From Verrucomicrobium sp. BvORR034 (lineage in GTDB: Bacteria; Verrucomicrobiota; Verrucomicrobiia; Verrucomicrobiales; Verrucomicrobiaceae): a stretch of DNA of 64,000 nucleotides. The notes under the pieces were generated by a model. The model was not told the DNA's origin. It did not search any database and saw only the letters and a program-made list of their open reading frames with translations. Position 1 is the stretch's first letter. Every line of letters starts with the position of its first letter. The stretch spans positions 55,325-119,324 of the forward strand of contig NZ_BATQ01000136.1 in the NCBI RefSeq assembly GCF_000739635.1, written 5' to 3'. The translations under genes and the position numbers were made by a program. This document shows, in pieces, positions 1 through 9,400 of the stretch.

Positions 1-1
1 G

Positions 2-469
2 CTGAAAGGCCGCCGGTTCACCGGCAATTGGGAGCTCGAACCCGAGTTGCCCCCCTGCCGCATGCCGGAGGCCCAGATCCCGGCGGGCCGTGACTCACTC
101 TACGAGCCGCCTCAGCGTCGCACCGCCCAGGAGCAGGAGGCCATGGCGGATGAGGAACTCTCCGATGAGGATCGCGATGCTGGACTGAGGGACATGGAGC
201 GCGCTCTGAAAGAGTCCCTCAGCGTCCGCCGGGCCAACGCCTTCGTCGCGGACATGCCCGGCAGCAAAGGTGCAGCCATTTCCAGCGCCGATCTGCCGTG
301 GGAGGAGTCGCGCAGCACCGCCGATCTTCTCGCGCTCATCCTCCACGCGGAGTCTCCCGACGCCCGCTACCGCCTCGAAACCGACCGCCAGATCGAGGAA
401 ACAGAATCCCCCACCCTCGATCCCTTCCCCGGTGGCCGAGTGGAGCGATTCCGGCTCATCAAAAAGTAG
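2..469 (+). CDS. jetA: JetA/MksF-like protein (DUF3375 type), C-terminal part only
   Basis: The reading frame is open from the left edge of the window and stops at 469, so about 155 C-terminal residues of a longer protein are present (an internal ATG at 47 is probably not the start). The acidic stretch and the final segment (ADLLALILHAESPD, then an EE-rich turn and a basic end) resemble the end of DUF3375 proteins, the kleisin/MksF-like subunit of Wadjet type I. The assignment rests mainly on position: it lies 60 bp upstream of a JetB-like and then a JetC-like gene in the same direction. The family is normally near 480 residues, so most of the gene lies outside the window. JetA-type subunits bridge the SMC ATPase heads and bind the JetB dimer in a plasmid-targeting complex. 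Identity of the fragment alone is moderate. Confidence 0.6.
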   Translation: MKGRRFTGNWELEPELPPCRMPEAQIPAGRDSLYEPPQRRTAQEQEAMADEELSDEDRDAGLRDMERALKESLSVRRANAFVADMPGSKGAAISSADLPWEESRSTADLLALILHAESPDARYRLETDRQIEETESPTLDPFPGGRVERFRLIKK

Positions 470-529
470 CGCGTAGCGCCAAAGCGGCCCCTTCTCCCTT
501 ACCCCTCTTCCCTTTTCCCTCTCTCATCC

Positions 530-1225
530 ATGCCTACCCACGATCCCGACTTCCTCCACGTGGACCAGCCGCCGGAGACTCTCCTGCGTCTGCCGGAGGC
601 GGATCGTGCCCAGCTCGGAGATGCGCTTCAGGAGCTGCTCACCCACGGCTCAATCCTCGGGCTGGAGGCAGGTCAATCGGCCCTCTATCACTGGTGCCGG
701 CAGAACTTCGAATGGCTGCGGGAGACCGCGACCCTGCTGGGGCTGGATGTGGCCCTGCTGCATGAGGAGCGCATGGTCCAGGCCCTGCCGCGCATCGCCA
801 GCCTGCAGCTCCGGCTTCGTCAGGATGCCACCCTCATCTGGCTGGCCCTCTGGTACGCCGGGGACGTGCGCTGGCGTGATGAAGGCCAGACTCAGGCACT
901 GCTGAGCGTGGGCGAGCTCAATTCCCTCCTCAAGGACCAGCTTCTGCCCGATCTCGCCAGCCTGCCCACCCGCACCCGCATGCGGGAGATCCTGCGACAG
1001 TCGGCGCGGTTCAATCTCATCCGTTTCACGCTGGCCGAGCCATTTGAAGATTCCGGCATAGAGGTGCTGCCCGCCATCCGCCGCGTGGTCCCGTTTCAGG
1101 ACCTGGCAGACTGGACCCGCAGTGCGGCCGTCTTCAAGCGCGAGGAAACTACCGATCTGGAAGGCTCCGTGGCAGACACCTCCCCCGGCTCGCTTGAGGC
1201 AGCGGAAGATGACTTCGCGGCCTAG
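530..1225 (+). CDS. jetB: JetB/MksE-like protein (DUF4194 type)
   Basis: A 231-residue soluble protein that looks like DUF4194/JetB, the small winged-helix (MukE/MksE-like) subunit of Wadjet-type SMC complexes. Visible support is the size, the helical N-terminal half, the central hydrophobic strand-helix segment (QDATLIWLALWYAGD) followed by a loop and the helical LNSLLKDQLLPDL region, and an acidic tail. It sits 35 bp upstream of the SMC-like ATPase gene and 60 bp after the jetA-like fragment, so the three genes probably form one operon. The start at 530 follows a 40-base C/T-rich tract and has no Shine-Dalgarno motif. The sequence alone is only weakly diagnostic; the operon context carries the call. 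Confidence 0.72.
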   Translation: MPTHDPDFLHVDQPPETLLRLPEADRAQLGDALQELLTHGSILGLEAGQSALYHWCRQNFEWLRETATLLGLDVALLHEERMVQALPRIASLQLRLRQDATLIWLALWYAGDVRWRDEGQTQALLSVGELNSLLKDQLLPDLASLPTRTRMREILRQSARFNLIRFTLAEPFEDSGIEVLPAIRRVVPFQDLADWTRSAAVFKREETTDLEGSVADTSPGSLEAAEDDFAA

Positions 1226-1260
1226 CTCCTCCCCCCACCCTTTTCTTCCCCTTACCGACC

Positions 1261-4200
1261 ATGCCCGCCGCCACTGGAGCCCCCGCCTTGGATGACCCGG
1301 ACTTTTCCGGAGCCGCCCTGCCCGGCACCTCCTCCCGCAACAGCCGCGCCATCCGGCTCACGCGCATTCATGCGCTGAACTGGTACGGCTACCAGGACAG
1401 CCTTGCGGTTAAAGGAAACCTCGTGCTCGCCGGCCTCACCGGATCCGGCAAGTCCATCCTCATGGACCTGGTCATGCTCGTGCTCGTGGGCCCGGAGAAA
1501 GCGCGCCACCACTTCAACCGCAGCGCCACCGGCACCCAGAGTGATCGCACGCTCAAGGGCTACTGCCTGCTCGATACGAAGCGGGAGGAGAATGGTCAGC
1601 CCACCTACTATCGCGACAAAGGGGCCACCACCTACGTGGCACTGGAGTTCACCTGGCCGGGCGGCCAACGCATTGAGACCTGGGGACTGCGCATCGAGTT
1701 CCGCAACGCCAGTGAGAACGACGGCCAGATCACCCCCTTCTTCTGCAAGGGCAGTCTGGAGCGGGCCGACTTCCTCACTGCCTGGCTGGATGGCAAGAAA
1801 CGCCCCAGCGAGCTGCCCGCCTTTCGTGCCCTCATTGACGCCCGCGCCGGCCGCACTTTTGCCTCCTCCCGCGAGTACCTGCGGGACATGAGCAACCCGG
1901 AGCACCTGAATTTCAACCGCGAGGTGCTGGACCGCCTGCTGCCCAGCGCCATGTCCTTTACCAACCTCAAGAGCTTCGACGACTTCTGTCGTCGCTTCGT
2001 GCTCCCTGGGGAGTCGGTGCCTGTGGAGGACGTCACCGCCAGCTATCGCGACTTCCAGTCCTATGAGCAGGAACTGAAGTCCCTCCGTGCACAGCTCGAA
2101 CGCTTGCAGCGCATTCGCGATCTTTCCCAGAAGCTGGAGTCCTCCATCCGCGATCGCGATGTGGCCCGCTATCTCCACGGCGAGCTCTCTCATGAACACG
2201 CCAAACAACTGGTGGAGAGCGGTGAGAAACGGCTGGCGGAGTTAAAAGTGGCCCACGCCGCTGAGCAAGCGCAGCTGGATGAGCTGGACCGCCAGATTCA
2301 GCAAGCCACCGCCGAGCGTGAGCGCCTGCTGGCCGTGCTGAACGAGACCTCAGAAGGTCGCCTCTATGGCCAGCTCAGCGCCCAAGTGAAAGAGCTGGAA
2401 GGCCGCGTGGAAAGCCTTAGCAGCCTGCAAGCACGCGTGGAAGACCGCCTGCGCCGCCGCGTGGACAATGCCCGCGAATGGCTGGAGAAGATGCGGGCCG
2501 CCTCCATCGTGGCACCCTTGGACGGCCGTGCCATGGAAAAAGCCATCCGCACCCTGGATGATTGCGAAGCCCACGCCACCTTCAATGCCCTGTCCGCCGT
2601 GCGCGCGGCCGCAGAGCAACTCTGCCAGGACCTGCGCCGCTCCGTGAGCAACGAGACGCAGAAGCTCCAAACCCTGCGTCGCCAGGAGGAGGAACTCAGC
2701 CAGCAGCTAACCGCCTTGCGTTCCGGCCTGCCGCCCATCCCACAACCGCTGCTGCACACGCTTAATGAGCGACTCCCCCGTCTCCCCGGCGAGCCCACCG
2801 CCCGGGCTCTGCGCGATCTCTGTGAAGTGAATGACGAACGCTGGCGGGAGGCTCTGGAGGTGGCCTTCACAGACAAGTTCTCCATCGTCGTGCCCGAGCA
2901 GCACTACGAGGATGCACTGAAAATTTACCACGAACTCAAGCCCGCCTCACAGAGCGTGCTCGCAGCGGCGGAGTCCCTCATCCATCCCCGTCGCGCGCTC
3001 GCCCTGTCACGGGAAGTCCTCCCCGGATCCCTGGCTGAGAAGATTGAGACCAACGACGCCGTAGCTCGCGCCATGCTGGACCACCTCTTTGGCGGCATGA
3101 TCTGCGTGGAGACTCTGGCTGAACTGGAAAAGCACTCTGCCGCCATCTTGCCAGACGGCTTGACCCTGCGCGATGCCCAGGCCCGCCGCGCCCGTCACTA
3201 CGACGGGCTCCCCTTCATCGGTCAACGCGGTCTGCAACGCCAGCGCGACATCAAGGCCAGCCAGTTGAAGGAAGTCGAGGCGCAGATCCGTCGGCTTGAG
3301 CCCATTGAGCGGGCCGTGCAGGAGTCCATCAACCTCCTGCCCCAGATGATCCCGGATCACAACAGCATGGTGCAGGATCTCAGCAAGCTGGAAACGCTGC
3401 CCGAGATGGAGTCCAACCTCGACAAAGCCCGTCGCACCCTCGCCGATCTGGACACCTCCGCCTACGCCTCCATCGCCGAGCAGGCGGAAGAATGGCAGCC
3501 CCGCATCCGTGCGTGGAACAGCGAGAAGCTCGACATCGTCGGCAAAGGCAGCCACCGCGAGATTGAGCAGACCGAGAAGATGCTGGACAGGCGCCGCCAG
3601 GAACTCAGCGAAAGCCTGGAGGCCTTCACCCGCACCAAGATGCAGGTGGATATTTCCTTGTACCTAGAGCGACTGAAATCCTGGCGCGACGACATGCGCA
3701 TGAAGTACCTGGTGCCGGATGTGATGGCCCGGGAGTTCGAGAAAGCCCGCGCCTCCGCCAGTGAGGAGGCCATCCGCTCCGAGGGCGACCTCAAGCAGGC
3801 GATGACGGACTTCAAGAAGACCTTCCAGCCCAAATTCGATGACCTGCCTGAGGACGGTCGGACGGCCGCTCCGTATGAGAGGGTGCTCGCCCGCATCGAA
3901 GGGGCCAGCATCATCGAGTACGAAAAGAAGGCCCAGTCTGAGAAAGCCCGCTGGGAAACGCTCTTCCGCACCCAGGTGCTCAGCCGCATGCAACGCGCGC
4001 TCAAGCGGGTGGAGGACATCATCTTCCTCCTCAACAAGCAGCTCAAGCGCCCCATTGGTCGCGACCTCTACAAGATCCGCCGCGAGCCCAACCCGGACTT
4101 CAAGTTTTACCGCGAACTCATCGACCTCAACGCGCTTCACCAGGAAGACGGCCTGTTTTACAACAGCATCGGCGGCGAACTCCGCCAGGCCCTTGACTCA

Positions 4201-4719
4201 TTCCTCAACACCCTCGTCCACAACGCCAACACTCCCGAGGCCGCCCGGCTGCTGGACTACCGCCAGTATTACGACTACAAGCTCCAGGTCACCGACATCC
4301 ACAACCCCGACGCCGCTCCCATTGATGTGGACAAGCAGGGCCGCAAGATGAGTGGCGGAGAGAACCAGAGCCCCTACTTCGTCGCCATCCTCGCCAGCTA
4401 CCTCCACGCCTACAACCGGCACGAGACCCGCTGGAAGGAGCCCTCCCTGGCCCTCGTCCCCATTGACGAAGCCTTCTCCAAGCTCTCCGGCGAGCGCATC
4501 CAGGACTGTATTGGAGCGATCGGCGAACTCGACCTCCAGGGCGTATTCTCCATGTCCAGCGGCAACATCCCCTACGCCTTCAGCCTCTGCGACGAGCTCA
4601 TCGTCATCACCAAACGCGAAGAACGCTCAGGCAACCGCAGCGGCATCCGCAACGTCCCCAGCGTCCTCTTCAGTGACACCACGGAAGGCAAGGAGTGGAT
4701 GGAGAAGCATAAGGCGTAA
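1261..4719 (+). CDS. jetC: JetC-like SMC ATPase (SbcC/MukB-like, COG4913 type)
   Basis: A 1152-residue SMC-like ATPase. A Walker A motif GLTGSGKS lies at residues 58-65; long heptad-rich coiled coils run from about 260 to 480 and 650 to 880 around a central hinge-like globular region; the ABC signature MSGGENQ is at about 1030-1036 and the Walker B region with PIDEAF is near 1067-1072. This architecture matches JetC, the motor of the Wadjet plasmid-defence condensin, and its MksB/MukB relatives. In type I Wadjet a toprim nuclease-like JetD (DUF3322/DUF2220) normally completes the operon; here the next gene (4878) is an unrelated flavoprotein, so JetD is either upstream of the window, elsewhere or absent. 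A degenerate heptanucleotide repeat starts five bases after the stop codon. Confidence 0.88.
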   Translation: MPAATGAPALDDPDFSGAALPGTSSRNSRAIRLTRIHALNWYGYQDSLAVKGNLVLAGLTGSGKSILMDLVMLVLVGPEKARHHFNRSATGTQSDRTLKGYCLLDTKREENGQPTYYRDKGATTYVALEFTWPGGQRIETWGLRIEFRNASENDGQITPFFCKGSLERADFLTAWLDGKKRPSELPAFRALIDARAGRTFASSREYLRDMSNPEHLNFNREVLDRLLPSAMSFTNLKSFDDFCRRFVLPGESVPVEDVTASYRDFQSYEQELKSLRAQLERLQRIRDLSQKLESSIRDRDVARYLHGELSHEHAKQLVESGEKRLAELKVAHAAEQAQLDELDRQIQQATAERERLLAVLNETSEGRLYGQLSAQVKELEGRVESLSSLQARVEDRLRRRVDNAREWLEKMRAASIVAPLDGRAMEKAIRTLDDCEAHATFNALSAVRAAAEQLCQDLRRSVSNETQKLQTLRRQEEELSQQLTALRSGLPPIPQPLLHTLNERLPRLPGEPTARALRDLCEVNDERWREALEVAFTDKFSIVVPEQHYEDALKIYHELKPASQSVLAAAESLIHPRRALALSREVLPGSLAEKIETNDAVARAMLDHLFGGMICVETLAELEKHSAAILPDGLTLRDAQARRARHYDGLPFIGQRGLQRQRDIKASQLKEVEAQIRRLEPIERAVQESINLLPQMIPDHNSMVQDLSKLETLPEMESNLDKARRTLADLDTSAYASIAEQAEEWQPRIRAWNSEKLDIVGKGSHREIEQTEKMLDRRRQELSESLEAFTRTKMQVDISLYLERLKSWRDDMRMKYLVPDVMAREFEKARASASEEAIRSEGDLKQAMTDFKKTFQPKFDDLPEDGRTAAPYERVLARIEGASIIEYEKKAQSEKARWETLFRTQVLSRMQRALKRVEDIIFLLNKQLKRPIGRDLYKIRREPNPDFKFYRELIDLNALHQEDGLFYNSIGGELRQALDSFLNTLVHNANTPEAARLLDYRQYYDYKLQVTDIHNPDAAPIDVDKQGRKMSGGENQSPYFVAILASYLHAYNRHETRWKEPSLALVPIDEAFSKLSGERIQDCIGAIGELDLQGVFSMSSGNIPYAFSLCDELIVITKREERSGNRSGIRNVPSVLFSDTTEGKEWMEKHKA

Positions 4720-4721
4720 AA

Positions 4722-4753
4722 AGTTCTTGGTTCTTAGTTCCTTGTGCTTGGTT
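4722..4753. repeat. Degenerate heptanucleotide repeat (TTCTTGG-like) after jetC stop
   Basis: Four degenerate 7-base units (TTCTTGG, TTCTTAG, TTCCTTG, TGCTTGG at 4724-4751) start five bases after the jetC TAA. They belong to the same family as the near-perfect array at 24886-24963, which also starts directly after a stop codon. Confidence 0.75.
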
Positions 4754-4877
4754 CAGGCCCCTAGACGCGCTCGGAGCTCTGCTTATCCCTCTTCCCTTAT
4801 CCCTTGACCCTTCATATCAGACCGGCATAACACCCATGCCAAAATATCATTTCCGGCATTAAAGCTCCTGCCCCACA

Positions 4878-6167
4878 ATGTCCCGCATGAGCACCTCATA
4901 CGATGTCATTGTCATTGGCGGCGGTCCGGCAGGTTCCAGTTCATCGGCTATCCTTGCGGAGGAGGGTCACAAGGTGCTCCTTCTGGAGCGGGAGAAGTTC
5001 CCCCGCTACCATATTGGCGAGTCGCTCATCCCTTTTACCTACTTTCCGCTGGAGCGTCTTGGCCTGGTGGAGCGCATGAAGAAGTCCCACTTCGTGAACA
5101 AGTACAGCGTCTGCTTCGTGCCGCCCCACGGTCGCACCAGCCAGCCGTTCTACTTCTTCAACCGCTACGACAAGGACACCGTCGCCTCCACCTGGCAGGT
5201 GCTGCGCTCAGAGTTTGACCAGATCCTCCTCGACAACTCCCGTGAGAAAGGCGTGGAGGTGAAGGAGCAGACCAAGGTTCTCGAACTGCTGCGTGACGGA
5301 GATTTGAAAGTCATCGGCGTGCGTGCCCAGAGCCACGACGGCACCATCACTGACTACTACGCACGCATCACGCTGGACTGTACGGGCAAGGAGGCCTTCA
5401 CCACCGTGCGCAACGGCTGGAAGGTGCGTGACCCCTACCTGAACAAGGTGGCCGTATGGACCTACTACAAGGGATCCCGCCGCGAACCGGGCATCGATGA
5501 AGGCCAGACCACGGTCGCCTTTGTGAAGGACAAGGGCTGGTTCTGGCACATCCCCCAGCACGACGACATGGTCAGTGTGGGCGTGGTGGCAGAGGGCAAA
5601 TACCTCTCCCGCGACGGCATCAAAGATGCGGAAGGCATCTTCAAGCGTGAAGTGGAGGAGAATCTGTGGATCAAGGAATCTCTCTCCCACGGCCAGCAGG
5701 TCGGACAATACTACATCACCAGTGAGTACACCCACCACGCGAAGCATTGTGGCAGCGATGGCCTCCTCCTGGTGGGCGATGCTTTTGCTTTCCTCGATCC
5801 CGTGTTCAGCAGCGGCCTCATGTTCGCGATGAAGAGCGGCGTGCTGGCTGGTGAGGAGGTCAGCAAGGGCCTTAAGGAAAACGACCTCAGCCCATCCCGC
5901 TTCGTCAAATATTCCCAGGAGTTGCGCCAGGGAGTGGAGAACATGCGCAAGCTCGTTTACGCCTTCTACGATCCCAACTTCAGCTTCGGCAAGCTCATCC
6001 GCAACCACCCTGATGCCCAGGGTTCCGTGACCGACTGCCTGAGCGGCGATGTGAACAAGGACTACAGCGTCCTTTGGGATCAGATCCGCGAGCTGGTGCC
6101 CCTTCCGGACGATCTTCCCCTCGGTGAGCCCGAGGTGCGGACTCAAGAACTGGCCGCTGCGTCCTGA
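4878..6167 (+). CDS. NAD(P)/FAD-dependent oxidoreductase, flavin-dependent halogenase-like
   Basis: A 429-residue single-component flavoprotein. It has the N-terminal dinucleotide motif GGGPAGS (residues 14-20), the FAD-family segment LLLEREKFPRYHIGES, the halogenase-type WxWxIP motif (W221-F-W223-H-I225-P226) and the late FAD-binding segment LVGDAFAFLDPVFSSG. These place it in the tryptophan/phenolic halogenase superfamily, which also contains non-halogenating reductases; the substrate cannot be told from sequence. A second WxWxIP protein lies at 7774 and the two flank an antiporter, suggesting a shared small-molecule function. The start is ATG 4878, with ATG 4887 possible. A strong terminator lies 17 bases after the stop, so it is probably transcribed separately from the antiporter. 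Confidence 0.85.
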   Translation: MSRMSTSYDVIVIGGGPAGSSSSAILAEEGHKVLLLEREKFPRYHIGESLIPFTYFPLERLGLVERMKKSHFVNKYSVCFVPPHGRTSQPFYFFNRYDKDTVASTWQVLRSEFDQILLDNSREKGVEVKEQTKVLELLRDGDLKVIGVRAQSHDGTITDYYARITLDCTGKEAFTTVRNGWKVRDPYLNKVAVWTYYKGSRREPGIDEGQTTVAFVKDKGWFWHIPQHDDMVSVGVVAEGKYLSRDGIKDAEGIFKREVEENLWIKESLSHGQQVGQYYITSEYTHHAKHCGSDGLLLVGDAFAFLDPVFSSGLMFAMKSGVLAGEEVSKGLKENDLSPSRFVKYSQELRQGVENMRKLVYAFYDPNFSFGKLIRNHPDAQGSVTDCLSGDVNKDYSVLWDQIRELVPLPDDLPLGEPEVRTQELAAAS

Positions 6168-6183
6168 TCATTTTGACGGATTC

Positions 6184-6222
6184 AAGGCTCGCCTTTTCCA
6201 AAGGAGGAGGCGGGCTTTTTTT
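6184..6222 (+). terminator. Rho-independent terminator
   Basis: A long stem formed by 6184-6199 and 6203-6218 (core GCTCGCC with GGCGGGC, one G-U pair, extended by A-U pairs on both sides), with a three-base AAA loop, followed by a T run to 6222. It ends the 4878 flavoprotein transcript. Confidence 0.85.
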
Positions 6223-6273
6223 CGCGCTTCTTCATTCAATCTCTCAGCTCACCCTCCCCTACTCTCCCTTCCC

Positions 6274-7752
6274 ATGAATCGCATCACCGTGATTTATGTT
6301 CTGATCCTGACGATCGTCACAGCCGCCATCTTTGCGGTGATTCACGCAGGTGCAGATCTGCCCGCTCCAGCTCCAATCAATGGCCCTGCGGGAGTGGTCA
6401 CCCCAGCCGCGGCCGCCGCACACCCGGCCGCCGCCGTCGCCATCTCTCAGTCCGCCGGAGAGGCCATGGTTGCGAATCTGAAGGAGAACTTCAAACACCC
6501 CCTCAGCCAGCTCTTCCTCCAGTTGGTGGTCATCATCGCCATCTCCCGCACTGTCGGGAAACTGTTCACCTTCATGGGGCAGCCCTCGGTGGTGGGGGAA
6601 ATGGCGGCGGGCATTCTGCTTGGGCCGTCTCTATTCGGTTTGCTTACTCCAGACCTTTTCCAGTTTGTCTTCCCCGCCAACTCTCTCAACACGATCAAGC
6701 TTCTCAGCCAGGTCGGTGTGTGTCTCTTCATGTTCTCGGTGGGCATGGATCTGAACATCTCCCATGTGCGCAACAAGGCGCACACCGCCGTCGTCGTGAG
6801 CCACGCGAGCATCGTATTTCCCTACCTGCTGGGGGTGGTGCTGGCCTATTTCCTCTACACCAGCATGGCGGCCCCTGGGGCTTCATTCATCGCTTTCGCG
6901 CTGTTTATGGGCATCTCCATGAGCATCACCGCCTTCCCCGTGCTGGCCCGCATTCTTCAGGAGCGCGGCATGACGAAGTCCTTCCTCGGAAGCACCGCCA
7001 TCACCTGCGCTGCGGTGGATGATGTGACCGCCTGGAGCATCCTGGCCTTCGTGGTTGCCATCGCCCGCTCCACCAGTTTGGGTGGTTCTGCTTTGAACCT
7101 GCTACTCATCGGAGCTTTCATGCTCGTCATGGTGGCCATAGTGCGGCCTGGTCTGCCCAAGTGGCTGGGTGAGAAGCGGCTGAAGGCGGAGAACCCGTCC
7201 AAGGGGGTTATGGCCACCGTGATCTGCGTCGTGGTGGCCTCTGCGCTCTGCACAGAAGTGATCGGCATTCACGCCCTCTTCGGCGCCTTCCTTGCCGGAG
7301 CCATCATGCCAGATCTGCACGGATTCCGCCACAAGCTCCATGTGCGCATCGAGAACTTCAGTTCCGTTCTCCTCCTCCCCCTCTTCTTTGTCTTCACCGG
7401 TCTGCGTACCCAGATCGCCCTGCTGCACGATCTCTCCGGTTGGGGCATGTGCCTGATCATCATCGCTGTGGCATCCCTCGGCAAGCTGGGTGGCACCGCC
7501 CTCACTGCCCGCCTCACCGGCATGGGCTGGCGCGACTCCCTGCAACTGGGAGCCCTTATGAACACCCGTGGTCTCATGGAGCTCATTGCGCTGAATATTG
7601 GCTACGATCTGGGCATCCTCTCACCCCGCATTTTCACCATGCTGGTGATCATGGCCCTGGCCACCACCGCTCTCACAGGCCCGCTTCTCACCTGGTTTGG
7701 TGCCCAGAAGTCGCCTGAGCCGGAAGGCCAGCCTCATCCCGCCCAGTCGTAG
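6274..7752 (+). CDS. Cation:proton antiporter (CPA2/KefB-like, membrane domain only)
   Basis: A 492-residue polytopic membrane protein of the CPA2 Na+(K+)/H+ antiporter family. Supporting segments are VVGEMAAGILLGPSLFGLL (the TM2 GExxAGILLGPS motif), LFMFSVGMDLN, the conserved SITAFPVLARIL, AAVDDVTAWSILA carrying the paired aspartates of the ion site, and GALMNTRGLMELIALNIGYDLG. There is one N-terminal hydrophobic segment followed by an Ala/Pro-rich linker of about 40 residues before the transporter core. No RCK/TrkA-N domain follows. The reading frame is open to 6124, but ATG 6274 is preferred because it follows a pyrimidine-only leader and begins a hydrophobic helix. It lies between two halogenase-like flavoprotein genes, 21 bp ahead of the second. 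Confidence 0.9.
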   Translation: MNRITVIYVLILTIVTAAIFAVIHAGADLPAPAPINGPAGVVTPAAAAAHPAAAVAISQSAGEAMVANLKENFKHPLSQLFLQLVVIIAISRTVGKLFTFMGQPSVVGEMAAGILLGPSLFGLLTPDLFQFVFPANSLNTIKLLSQVGVCLFMFSVGMDLNISHVRNKAHTAVVVSHASIVFPYLLGVVLAYFLYTSMAAPGASFIAFALFMGISMSITAFPVLARILQERGMTKSFLGSTAITCAAVDDVTAWSILAFVVAIARSTSLGGSALNLLLIGAFMLVMVAIVRPGLPKWLGEKRLKAENPSKGVMATVICVVVASALCTEVIGIHALFGAFLAGAIMPDLHGFRHKLHVRIENFSSVLLLPLFFVFTGLRTQIALLHDLSGWGMCLIIIAVASLGKLGGTALTARLTGMGWRDSLQLGALMNTRGLMELIALNIGYDLGILSPRIFTMLVIMALATTALTGPLLTWFGAQKSPEPEGQPHPAQS

Positions 7753-7773
7753 ACAAAACGGCTTGATTGTGGC

Positions 7774-9345
7774 ATGAAAAAGACCATGCAAGTCGAGCCC
7801 CCCTCTTCTGACTCCACCTACGATGTCGTTGTTATCGGCGGCGCCCTATCGGGTGCCGCCACCGCCACGCTGATCCTCCGGCACAACCCCGGCGTACGGC
7901 TCCTCATTGTAGAAAAATCAGAGAAACTGGGACGCCGCGTGGGCGAGGCCACCGTGGAAATCAGCGCCTACTTCATGGGGCGGGTGCTCGGCCTTACCCA
8001 GTACCTCAACGAGAACCAACTCGTAAAACAGGGCCTGCGATTCTGGTTCAAGAACGACGAGGTCAAGAACCTCTCCGAAGCCAGCGAGCTGGGGGCCAAA
8101 TACCTCTCCCGCATCGCATCCTACCAGCTCGACCGCTCCACTTTCGATGAGGAGGTCCTACGCCGCGCCGGTCTGGCCGGCGCCGAGATCATCCGCCCTG
8201 CCACCGTGTCCAATGTGGTGCTGAACGACGGCGGCATGCAGTCCCTTGACGTGAGTCACCAAGGGCAAAAGCGCACCATCAGCACCCGCTGGATCGTGGA
8301 TGCCTCCGGTTTGGCTGCTGTACTGGCCCGCAAGAACGGCTGGTGGCGCAGCAACACGGAGCACCCCACGGCAGCAGCCTGGTCACGATGGACCAATGTC
8401 AAAGACTGGGACTCACGCGAACTGGCGGTCAAATATCCCGAATGGTCCCGCGCCGTTTACGGTATCCGCAATACCGCCACCAACCACATCATTGGCGATG
8501 GCTGGTGGAGTTGGTGGATTCCCCTCAAAGGCGGCTCCGTCAGCGTTGGTGTGGTGTTTGACCAGCGCATCGTCGATTTCCCCCAGGAAGGCGGCAAGGT
8601 CGCCGACCGTCTGAAGACCTTCCTCATGAAACACCCGGTGGCCGCGGAAATGCTGGCCGACGCGGAGTATGACGAGGAAGACGTCCACTGGCGGCGCAAT
8701 CTGGCCTACTACAGCACCACCTTCGCTGGCGATGGCTTTGTGCTGGTGGGTGATGCGGCCGCGTTCATGGATCCATTCTACAGCCCAGGCATGGACTGGA
8801 TTTCCTTCAGCACCAGCAGCGCCGCCAACCTCATCACGCAGCAACGCAATGGCAAGCCCATGACCGAGCTGGTGGTGAAGTACAACCGCGATTTCAGCGT
8901 CTGCCATCGCCGCTGGTTCAACTCGCTCTACAAGGACAAGTACGAGTACATGGGCGAGTTCGACCTCATGAGCCTCGCCTTCCGCCTGGATCTGGGCCTC
9001 TACTACTGGGGCGTCGTTGAGGCTCCTTACAATCACGGTGAGACCGCCCTCTATGCCCCGCCATTTTCTCCTCCCAGTGGCGTGATCTTCTCCAAGCTGA
9101 TGAGCACGTACAACCGCCGCTTTGCGAAGATCGCCCGCCGTCGCCGCCGCGTTGGCACCCTCGGCCGAACCAACAAAGCCAATCGCTGCCTCATCCCCGG
9201 CTTCATGCTCAAGCGCAGCGATACCCTGCGTCTCTTCCCCCTCCTGGCAGAATGGGCCTGGCTGGAGATCAAAGAAGGTTGGCGCAGCTGGCTGGAACCC
9301 GACGAAGGCCCTCCGCTCATGGAGAAAGCCGCGCCCGCGGCATAG
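7774..9345 (+). CDS. FAD-dependent oxidoreductase, flavin-dependent halogenase-like
   Basis: A 523-residue relative of the 4878 product. The N-terminal FAD motif is present as GGALSGAATA, slightly unusual in having Ala-Leu instead of the GxGxxG third glycine. It has VGEATVEIS after the first strand, a WxWxIP motif (W245-S-W247-W-I249-P250), and LVGDAAAFMDPFYSPGMD near residues 325-342. The C-terminal 170 residues are extra relative to the shorter paralogue and rich in Arg and aromatic residues. It lies 21 bp after the antiporter gene, so those two are likely cotranscribed. Halogenase, hydroxylase or reductase activity cannot be distinguished by eye. The two WxWxIP proteins are too divergent to be a recent duplication. 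Confidence 0.83.
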   Translation: MKKTMQVEPPSSDSTYDVVVIGGALSGAATATLILRHNPGVRLLIVEKSEKLGRRVGEATVEISAYFMGRVLGLTQYLNENQLVKQGLRFWFKNDEVKNLSEASELGAKYLSRIASYQLDRSTFDEEVLRRAGLAGAEIIRPATVSNVVLNDGGMQSLDVSHQGQKRTISTRWIVDASGLAAVLARKNGWWRSNTEHPTAAAWSRWTNVKDWDSRELAVKYPEWSRAVYGIRNTATNHIIGDGWWSWWIPLKGGSVSVGVVFDQRIVDFPQEGGKVADRLKTFLMKHPVAAEMLADAEYDEEDVHWRRNLAYYSTTFAGDGFVLVGDAAAFMDPFYSPGMDWISFSTSSAANLITQQRNGKPMTELVVKYNRDFSVCHRRWFNSLYKDKYEYMGEFDLMSLAFRLDLGLYYWGVVEAPYNHGETALYAPPFSPPSGVIFSKLMSTYNRRFAKIARRRRRVGTLGRTNKANRCLIPGFMLKRSDTLRLFPLLAEWAWLEIKEGWRSWLEPDEGPPLMEKAAPAA

Positions 9346-9400
9346 TCCGTCGAGGAGCATAGGCCCTTCCCTCGCACTCCTTGGTCACCGGGATCCAAAC

